Below the pieces are notes generated by a model. The model saw nothing but the letters and a program-made list of their open reading frames with translations, was not told the DNA's origin and did not search any database. From positions 187,554 through 251,553 of the forward strand of contig NW_003314384.1 of the NCBI RefSeq assembly GCF_000143415.4: 64,000 nt of DNA, given 5' to 3'. Below, in pieces: positions 9,307 through 17,590 of the stretch (its first letter is position 1; the number at the start of each line of letters is the position of its first letter). The position numbers and the translations under genes were made by a program. This DNA comes from Selaginella moellendorffii. Taxonomy: Eukaryota; Streptophyta; Lycopodiopsida; Selaginellales; Selaginellaceae.

Positions 9307-11990
9307 CCTTCTCTACATCAATCTCTGGAACCTAGATGATGGACTGATCCACGATATCACCAGAGTGTAAACACACTTTAAACTTACTCACATGGAACGT
9401 TGGATGAATCTTCAAACTAACTGGCAAGTCCAAAGTGTATGCAAGATCCCCTACACGCTATAAAATTGTCCAAGGTCCACAATACCGTGGAGACAACTTA
9501 GCACTGCCACCTCCTTTTAGAGACCGTTGTGCATCCGACAGCTTAAGGAAAACCTTGTCACCAACTTTGTACTCTTGATGACGATAATGCTCATCAGCCA
9601 ATCTTTTGTCTCGTTCTTGAGCTTGCCTCATGTTCAATTTTGCCAACTCAAGCTTGTCTTGCATATCCTCTAGGAAATCACAAACATGAGGAACCTGAAC
9701 CAAAGCCAAATTCAAACTCACAAGAGACCTAGGCTCATAGCCATACATCACCATAAAAGGAGATGTGCCAATAGCAGATTGATGAGCGCTATTGTGAGCA
9801 AACTGAAGTAAAGGCAAGTATTTCTCCCATACTCCCTGTCGAGTCAAGTTTCCCACAAAAAACCGTAGCATATCTTCTAATAGCTGATTCATGCACTCTG
9901 TCTGCCCATCAGATTGTGGATGCTCACCACTACTCATGCTCAATTTAGTCTCTAGTTTCTCAAAGACCGTTTGCCAAAACTTGGATGTGAACTTAGGATC
10001 CCGATCACTCACAATGTCACCCGGCAAACCATAGAGACTGAATAACCGGTCTACAAACAACTGAGCCAATTCAGAAGCTTTTATCATTGTCTTCACAGGG
10101 AAGAAGTGAGCCATCTTCGTAAAACGATCCACAACAACCCAAATAGCATAATTTCCTTGAAAGGTTTTGGGCAAACTAGTGATAAAGTCCATCAAGATGC
10201 TATCCCACTTATTCTCGGGTACACGTAAAGGATGATAGAGGCTAGCAAGCTTTTGATGATCAACTTTGACCGCTTGGCAGGTCAAACAACCACGTACGTA
10301 CTTCTCAACATCTGACTTCATCCCAGGCCAAAAAAAATGCCTCTTCACCAACATATACATTCTCAATACCCCCGGATGCCTAGCACTTGGCACATCATGA
10401 CACTCAACCAAAATCCATTTGATGAATTTGTCAACACGAGGAACTACTAAACGTCCCTTCTTCACTAGGATTCCATCTCGTATTTTGAATGACGCAAACT
10501 TGTCACCCTTCAAATCCGTAAAGGCGTCCCTCAACAAAACCTTCACACGAATATCAGTGATAAAGGAGTCAAAGTTAGCAAACTCCTTAAGCTCATCCAA
10601 GAGATCGTTGGATAGCTTCACGAAAGAGATAGAATTTACCATCCTGGATAACGTATCAGCCACCTTATTGTCACCTCCATGCTTGTACCGGATCTTAATA
10701 AACATTTCCTATAGGAACTCTTGCCAACGAGCAAGATGGCCTCGAAGATCCTTTTGTCGACTGAAATATTGAAGAGACTGATGGTCTGAATCCACATGGA
10801 AGTCTGATCCATATAGATAATGTTGCCATCCTTGATTAGGTCAATTCCACTGTGTGGCATCAAACTTGTGGCTTATGAATGTGAGAGAATGCCTAATGTG
10901 AAGCAATACAGCCCCAAAAGCACTATCACTCACATCATTGCCTATAATTTCCACCACAGTCACCTTATCATTCATTGACCCCTTCAGAACAACCCTTGCT
11001 CTGATGTCCAACTTTGTGGCAACGAAAACAATTGCCCTCCACCTTGTCCTTCTCTGGCTGGTCTAAACGAAATTTTTTAGCCTCACTGCCATCTTCATTC
11101 TTTGAGCCATAACGGAACAACGATTGTTTCTTCCCTGAATATGAAGCATTGGCAAGCTGGTCATCACGTTGACTACTCCGTAGACCATCTCATTGACCAG
11201 AGTTCACCAAGTTGACTGACGGTTCGGGCGAAAAGATCTGAGCCTTAGTGATAGCATCAGTCAATATTGCTGGAAAATCCTTCTTGACCTTCTGCTGCAC
11301 ATCCACCGAGCTCAATCCTTTGATGAAACATTGCACCTTTAGCAGCTCATTATAGGTGCCTATGAGATTAAGGCAAAGATCATGGAACTTGCGGGCATAC
11401 GCATCCAAAGACAAAGTCCCCTGTCGAATCTCTAACAACTGATTCATGAGATCAACCTCTTCAAACTTCTTGACAAACGAAGCACGGAAAACCTTTGTTA
11501 AATCAATCTAAGAAGTCAGCTTTGGATTAGCTTTAATGTAGTTCTTCCATCACAAAGAAGCATGGCCCGTAAGCTTCGTCACAAAAAAATTTATCTTCAC
11601 CTTATCCTTACAAGGATTGTGAGACCAACAACTTTCCCACAATTCCAACCAAGAATTAACCTCTTGACTATCACAAACATCCGGTGATGATTTCCATTCC
11701 ACGATACTATAATCCTTGGCATGCTTAACGTACCAATGGTAATCATGGACATGAGATTGATTCAACCCTTGAGGGTTCATGCGAAGCAAGAAATCCTTAA
11801 TGAGATTGACAGAATCCTTAACCTCCTTTATGTCACTCTGAACCTCAGAAATTTGGCATCTCTGCCGCACAACAACATCATCAAGAGTCTCTTCCACATC
11901 GTCATGGCTATCATCACTAACGATACTCCTCATCAGGATCAATGTCTTGCTCACCCGCCATCCCCAAAAGAACGTGCTACTCCGATACCA

Positions 11991-12102
11991 ATGAAACAAA
12001 CAAGAGAGCGAACCCTAAGCCAACCTCCCAACCCTTAAGGTGTTACATCCTTAAATCCCACAGGCCATGGAATATTCTCAGAATATTCCTGTGGTTCGTG
12101 TT
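11991..12102 (-). repeat. 5' LTR of the chromovirus
   Basis: 112-bp LTR; on the minus strand it runs from AACACGAACCACAGG to TTTGTTTCAT and is followed directly by the primer site TGGTATCGGAG. It pairs with 7903-8068. The short length is typical of some chromoviruses. Confidence 0.75.
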
Positions 12103-12107
12103 ATAGA

Positions 12108-12335
12108 ATGTAGAGTCCTTGGAGATATATCTCATGTTTTGATCTGAGATAGATATCTCACACTTCATCTTGCATGCTAGATAGATTTCTCACTCAATAT
12201 CTCGTTCTTCTTCCATGCTAGGGGCATGCTAGATAGATATCTCACTCAATATCTCGTTCTTCCGCGCTAGATAGATATCTCACTCACTATCTATCAATAT
12301 GCATCAAGATCTTACGTGAGTGTCTGTTTGTGCAG
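12108..12335. repeat. Short repeats in the CVNH intron remnant
   Basis: Remainder of the CVNH intron after the retrotransposon. It contains irregular copies of a unit with GCTAGATAGATATCTCACTC followed by AATATCTCGTTCTT. The intact gene's intron (15742-16033) has related TATCTC/GAGATA-rich words in the other orientation. The intron ends TGTTTGTGCAG at 12335. Confidence 0.6.
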
Positions 12336-12689
12336 GCCCAGTGTGATTTCTCCCGATCCTGCAGTGGCATAACTTATGGCGGCAGCACCCTCTGATTGCA
12401 AACTGCGTGAACCAAGCCGGTGGCACGGTGCACTCGCAGATTGATCTAAACACCTGCGTGGGCAACAACAACGGTCAGCTCGACTGCTCGAGCGGTTACT
12501 TCCAGTTGTGCACCAGTATCCAGTACTCGGGCACCACCATCAGTGCAACGTGCACCAGTGTCTCCGGCCAGGGCATCTTCTCCACTCGTGATCTCAACAG
12601 TTGCGTCCGAAACAGCAATGGCAACCTCCAGTGTTGCCGAGAAATTCTTAAATCTCATCAAATAAATGTGATGTAGGTTTAATCTAAGT

Positions 12690-15400
12690 TTTGGGTCGGT
12701 GGCAATGAGCTTAGAATGATTTTTGCCAAAGAGCTTACTCCCATATTTCACATGGCATGTGTCAGGTTCGGAAACACTTTTCCACCTTCGTTGTTATTCA
12801 GCTAACAAAGTAAGGTTTTGAAAGTTTAAAAACAAAATAAAATCTTATAATTTATATATATATTCTGATAAAAATTACAAGAAGTTCTGTTGTGGAAGAA
12901 AATCAAAACCATTGCTTTTGATTTATTTTCTTAGCTTTAAAATATTATCTAGTGTGTTATTAGCAATTCATGTAAACTTTTCCACAATCTCTATCTTGTT
13001 TATTAGGTAGAACCTCAAATAAATACTTATTTAAAAATTTATAGACCAATTTACAGCATTTTTTATTTAAAACTAATCACATTAATGTTGAGGTGTTAGT
13101 GATAAAGTTTCACAAAAGCATGTATAATTACTATAACTCAAACTTTTATATGGAAAATCAGCCAACAAGCCATCCTTATGTATAGCACCTTCAGCAATTG
13201 CAATAATGTGTAAGTCACCTACTAAGCAAGAAAGTGTGTGGTTCATATCACGACTTTTGCTGCTATGGAGAGTTTGGATTTTTAATGTTTTTTTTTTACA
13301 ATGTATTAAGCATAGAATAAATATTAAATATAGGATTAAAAATATAAATATTAAATCTACTTAAACATGATTTTAAAATCAAAACCTCAAATTTGCATTT
13401 AATATAAAGCTCAAAACTATTGAGGTTATCTAGTGATATTGTCTCATATTAAGCTAATCAGAAAGAATGATAGAAAGATATTATGAACCTATACATATAT
13501 AATAGTAATAATGAAACATAATTAATATTTAAATTTTTTGGAGCATACTTTTGAAAAGCATTTTCAAAAAGCATAATATTATTTATTAATGATGGTATAT
13601 ATTATAATTGTTATAGTAGACCGTGAGATTGGATTCAATCTGGACTAGTCACTCATATATAAGGTTTTGGGCTAATGGTGGGAATGAGGGGCAATAATCT
13701 CCTTCATGGGTTTGTTTTCAGAACTACTAGAAGAAATATATGCATAGCTGTTCTTGGGTTCAAATCAGGTTTAGTGTTTGAATCTCACAACAAGCATAGA
13801 TGGTAAAAAGTACCTCCAATAAATACAGAGAGATGATAAATATATAAAATCAATATTTGATAATTATTATTCTGTTGGTTCAAATTGAGTCTATAAGTGG
13901 ATGAATATATACCATTTTTTTTTATAGTAATAGTGGAGATGAGATCCCCTTCATAGGTCTATCTTCACAAAGAGGGAGATAAAAATAATAGAAGTAGAGG
14001 TAGAAGTAAAATGATACAATCGTCATGAAGGGTGGCCTTGTGTTCTTTTGCTTCTCTTGACAAGAAGTTGCTAATGTCAAGTTTTGGAATTAATATTTAA
14101 CAAGTGTTTTTCTATGTGGTTTAATAGAGTCTACAAAGTAGATAATTTGGTATTAGTTATTTCCTAAGCTTACAATATGTAATTTGCCCAAGAATACTTA
14201 CTCAATACAAAATACCGTATTGCAAGTAAAAGTGTTTTAACAACTTTAACACATTTTTAATTATGAGTTGTCTTCTTTTTAATTTTTAATAATAGATCAA
14301 TAAAAAACATAGGCTATATATGTTTTTATAAAAAAAACTGGTATTATTATATTTTGTATTTAATATATATTAAATATTTATATTTTTTATTGACTATATA
14401 TATATACCTTTGACTTAATTTTTAAAGAAACTATATACTATATGTGCGATACTATATATAAACTTCTGAAATAAATTAAATATGTCCATACTATATACAG
14501 TATTAAGTTTTTAAAAAACTAATGTTAAATTTTAATAATACATGATTCAAGATATCTCAAAAATAATAAAAATTATAGATTACAATTATGATTATAAAAA
14601 ATCGAAAAAATTAAAAGTACCATATATTAATATATTGAACAGATAAAACATATTTATTTGTATATAAAAATATAAAAAAGTAAGCAAAAAATTACAAAAT
14701 TTTATAAATGTGAATTCTAGAAATATATAATTAATTTAAATGTGTTTGATGTGAGTGACAATGGCCATTATAGCAAGAACATAACAAGAGCAGACCAAGA
14801 AGCATTTAAAAAGATATTATTACTTATGCTGGTGATGGATGAAAGCCATCAGTTCCCAAGTTATAGTCAAAGGGTAATGCAATATTAGAAATATTAGTTA
14901 TAATCGACGACAGGCTTCGGTTGCTAGGTTCTTGATGGAGATGTCACTCAACCTTCTTTCTAAGGAATCATAATGCTGGTATAAGGTCACAAGAGCTTAA
15001 GGAACAGGGCCATATAAGTGGATGCTCCAATTGCTGGTGAGGTATGTATTACTGCTTGTAGACAAGATCAACTGACCATGCAAAGACCATTCTTTCTGGG
15101 AAAGATTCTTTTATATAAGTTTAATGACAATGAGCAATAGATTTTTGTTATTTTCATTCATTTCTACACTTTCATTCTATAGCTCATTGCTGTAAACTTA
15201 TATAATTTATTTCATTCGGGATGATCTACTGATTTCATACATCTATAGCTCATTGCCATGACGAACTGTACACTCATACAAATAAAACAACTACTTCTCA
15301 TTACTCTTGACAAAAATCATAGAACAGTTAAAGCTTAGCCAAGGACTCGGGAGATCATCACTGCATTTTATTTCATGAGGCCTAAATTGTTACTACACAA
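12690..15400. other. AT-rich intergenic DNA, no gene seen
   Basis: About 2.7 kb of AT-rich sequence with A/T runs and short TA tracts (for example about 14393-14405). No reading frame with a recognisable domain, no LTR pair and no tRNA-like element were seen. It separates the two inverted CVNH copies. The last 40 bases or so belong to the 3' side of the intact CVNH gene. Confidence 0.5.
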
Positions 15401-15438
15401 CCAGCCTCTAATCACCGCATACATGAGATATGCGATTC

Positions 15439-16093
15439 TCAGCAGCACTCGAGGTTGCCATTGCTGTTTCGGACGCAACTGTTGAGGTCGCGCGAAGAGA
15501 AGATGGGCTGGTTGGAGACGCTGGGGCACGTCGCACTGACGGTGGTGCCCGAGTACTGGACACCGGCGCACGACTGGAAGTAGCCGCTCGAGCAGTCGAG
15601 CTGGCCATTGTTGTTGCCCACGCAGGTGTTTAGATCAATCTGCGAGCGCACCGTGGCACCGGCTTGGTTCACGCAGTTTGCAATCAGGGTGCTGCCGCCA
15701 TAAGTTATGCCGCTGCAGGATCGGGAGAAATCGCACTGGGCCTGCACAACAAACAGACACTCACGTAAGAAAACATTGGATCAAACTTGAAACATCTGGA
15801 TCAAGATTGAGATAACCACGTGATCGAGATATCTTTCTATCAATCCAAACGTGAGATATTGCGAAATTGAGATCTAAACGTGAGATATCTATCTCGCATG
15901 GAAAGTGAGAAGGAATATATCTAGCATGGAATAAACATTGAGATGTCTATCTAAAATGGAAGATTGTAGATCAAAACGTGAGATATCTATCTATCAGAGG
16001 TAGTTATGGCGAACAAGGATCGAGAGCACTCACTTCGATCACTCCCAGAGTCACCACCACCAAGATCAAAAGTGTGAGGAGACGAGGAGCCAT
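15439..16093 (-). CDS. Secreted cyanovirin-N homologue (CVNH lectin-like)
   Basis: Two-exon gene for a small secreted protein. Exon 1 (16093-16034) encodes a 20-residue hydrophobic signal peptide (MAPRLLTLLILVVVTLGVIE). The intron starts GTGAGT and ends TTGTGCAG. Exon 2 (15741-15439) adds 100 residues, for 120 in total. The mature part is a CVNH domain: two internal repeats of about 50 residues, each with a CSG/CAG-x-Y start, a core like STLIANC or TTVSATC, and a DLN box (SQIDLNTC, SSRDLNSC), then N-x-NG-x-L. It has ten cysteines. CVNH proteins of cyanobacteria, fungi and ferns are known, and several bind mannose-type glycans, so an extracellular lectin or defence role is plausible here but inferred. 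A TATA box lies about 50 bp upstream of the ATG. This is the intact member of an inverted pair. Confidence 0.92.
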
Positions 16094-16143
16094 TTGCGGA
16101 GAGCGTAGAGAATATGTGTAATGTGAAGAAGCGAGAGCTTCTA

Positions 16144-16150
16144 CTTTATA
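16144..16150 (-). promoter_or_regulatory. TATA box of the CVNH gene
   Basis: On the minus strand CCGGGTATAAAGTAG lies about 50 bp upstream of the ATG at 16093. The paralogous promoter near 7740 reads GATAAAG at this place. Confidence 0.6.
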
Positions 16151-16365
16151 CCCGGGACCTTCCAACTCGGCCACGGCTCTCGTGGGCCCAAATTGCATTG
16201 ACGTAGCGATCATCCGCTACACAAAATTCGTAGTCAAGAAGGGTGGTTCCTCGACTTGAGTTCGTGTTGTAGTGTTCCTCGACTCAGAGCTCACGGACTT
16301 CCCATGGATTGATCCTTCATTTCGCTCTAATCCCAGCTTCTGGAATGTGACACGAAAGCTCTCCG

Positions 16366-16444
16366 TCAATCCAGCGAAGAAATGCAGCTCACCACGCACT
16401 GCTCCAGCTCCGCGTCCGAGATGACCAGCGGCGGCGCTAGCCTC
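16366..16444 (-). pseudogene. 3' end fragment of AOAT
   Basis: Encodes the final residues of AOAT ([16 protein letters not shown], then SCISSLD and stop), matching the end of the gene at 6012-7566 apart from a 9-nt deletion (loss of the equivalent of EIL). Similarity to AOAT begins sharply at GAGGCTAGCG and continues through the 3' flank into the CVNH gene. This shows that AOAT tail and CVNH were copied together. Confidence 0.85.
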
Positions 16445-16765
16445 ATTGCGTCGAAGGTCCTTCCTCACGTGAGTGAGTGGCTTTTCGCACTGGCACCATG
16501 TTCGATCCGCAAACAAGAAAAGGAGGCGGCGAGCCAGCCCTCCTTGGCCTCCAGCTAGTATTGTGTCTTGCCTTGTGGAAGAAGCACTTGAAGGTGGCGG
16601 CGCTCTAGCAGCTCCATGGCAACGAGGAGAGCTTGTTGGTGCTGCTTTGTGGGCTTCGTGGTACCGTCGAATCAGAAGGGCGGAGCTTGAGATAGTGTTA
16701 CCAGCTCATCGGCATCGACGTCCAGCGACACGAAGCGCTCGCTTTGGTGGACGGCGGCGGCGCTG
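16445..16765. other. GC-rich spacer, no gene recognised
   Basis: A plus-strand frame is open here (about 16473-16850), but its product is an Arg/Ala-rich low-complexity string with no recognisable motif, and it runs into the poor-quality end before the scaffold gap. Not called as a gene. Confidence 0.4.
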
Positions 16766-17170
16766 GGGGCCAAACTTACCTCTCCCTCTCCTCGGAATTG
16801 GGACCCCCCCCTCCGCGCTTCCTTGGGCCCCCGCTCAATGCCCCCTTTGACTCAAGGGGGGATCCCCTGGCTGGCCTGGTTCTGGCCCCTCCGGGTTTCT
16901 TGNNNNNNNNNNNNNNNNNNNNNNNNNNNNNNNNNNNNNNNNNNNNNNNNNNNNNNNNNNNNNNNNNNNNNNNNNNNNNNNNNNNNNNNNNNNNNNNNNN
17001 NNAGACCCCTCCTCTAGCGTGCTTGACAACGCTCAATGCCGCTTAAATCAAAGTCGATCGACTGCTGGCTATTTTGATGATCCTGTTTTTAAGCGGCATT
17101 GAGCGGTGTCAAGGAAGCTAGAGCGGGGGTCTCAATCCGAGGAGAGGAGAGGTAAGTTGGCCCCCAGCCG
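16766..17170. repeat. Foldback (inverted repeat) around the scaffold gap
   Basis: The right arm, about 17083-17169, is the reverse complement of about 16766-16855 (CTGGGGGCCAACTTACCTCT, CGGATTGAGACCCC, CTCAATGCCGCTTA). A third, plus-strand piece at 17003-17045 matches the end of the left arm. The left contig degrades into homopolymer-like errors just before the Ns. The simplest reading is one foldback with arms of roughly 85 bp and a loop of about 45 bp (17046-17090), with overlapping contig ends. Confidence 0.7.
16903..17002. other. 100-N scaffold gap
   Basis: Exactly 100 unresolved bases, the conventional size for a gap of unknown length. Confidence 0.99.
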
Positions 17171-17204
17171 TGTTCGATCCTGAGATGTCGCAGCAGCAGC
17201 TGAG

Positions 17205-17506
17205 ATGGAGAAGCGGACGACATCATGGAGAATGGCTGTATTACTGGAGACCGAGTTAACGGGCTTGTCGATGGACTGACGGGAACTTGGTATGTTTTCT
17301 TTTTCGTTGAAAAAAAAACTGATTGACGCGATCGTTTTTCTTCCCTTTTCATGCACAGGTACACTAGATTTGATACTTTTACACCGGCCGCGGAGAATGA
17401 GCTACCTGTAACCCGTGTCATCAGTAGAATGAAGCTTCAAGAGATCTTAGCTGGAGAACAGATCTTGAGGGAACACCGTCATACAAAGTTTGATCTTTTG
17501 GCATAG
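17205..17506 (+). CDS. C-terminal exons of an unidentified gene (partial)
   Basis: Two exons joined across a clean 69-nt intron (17290-17358, GTATGT to TTCATGCACAG) read GDRVNGLVDGLTGTWYTRFD, then TFTPAAENELPVTRVISRMK, then a tail ending FDLLA and a stop at 17504-17506. The 5' part is not found and may lie in or before the scaffold gap. The phrasing is protein-like and splice-consistent. I think of plant violaxanthin de-epoxidase-like proteins but cannot confirm this. It could be the end of a real gene or a duplicated fragment. Confidence 0.45.
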
Positions 17507-17590
17507 CAAGATAACCTCTTTTTATTTCTTTGGGAGTGTGAAGTTTAGATATAGATCTTCTCCACTGCTCGCCCGCATTCATGGCGAGTG

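Larger units (their letters stand above)
7903..12102 (-). mobile_element. Deleted Ty3/gypsy chromovirus in the CVNH intron
   Basis: Minus-strand LTR retrotransposon flanked by ATAGA at 7898-7902 and 12103-12107, a likely 5-bp target duplication. Reading from the right: short LTR, PBS TGGTATCGGAG (initiator-Met type), gag (about 11970-11200), a CCHC knuckle CFRCHKVGHQSKGC (about 11035-10990), then directly RNase H text, the H2C2 integrase zinc finger and integrase core (10705-9458: DFITSLPKTF, VSDRDPKFTS, HPQSDGQTE), and a chromodomain ending QWNGYSMDEATWEIEDD before the stop near 8298. Protease and RT are missing, so an internal deletion joined gag to RNase H. Frameshifts and stops in gag add to this; it is non-autonomous. 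A Cassandra element sits in the integrase/chromodomain region. Confidence 0.88.
7809..12676 (+). pseudogene. Secreted cyanovirin-N homologue, broken paralogue
   Basis: Inverted duplicate of the gene at 15439-16093. Exon 1 (7809-7868) encodes the same signal peptide (MAPRLLTLLILMVVTLGVIE) and ends at a GTGAGT donor. Its intron now holds a roughly 4.2-kb retrotransposon (7903-12102). Exon 2 starts at 12336 after TGTGCAG and reads AQCDFSRSCSGITYGGSTL, then hits a stop at 12393-12395 because CT is duplicated relative to the intact copy. The rest of the CVNH domain continues in another frame (NQAGGTVHSQIDLNTC to NSNGNLQCC). The normal TGA is CGA, adding a short tail to 12676. The upstream TATAAAG of the intact copy is GATAAAG here. 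Four independent lesions make this a pseudogene. Confidence 0.9.

Noticed and set aside
14880-15290. Possible coding debris in the AT-rich spacer
   Set aside because: Only a few gene-like words (such as ELKEQG) without any extended match.
16473-16850. 125-codon plus-strand frame before the gap
   Set aside because: Low-complexity Arg/Ala-rich product, no motif, and its 3' half lies in sequence of doubtful quality.
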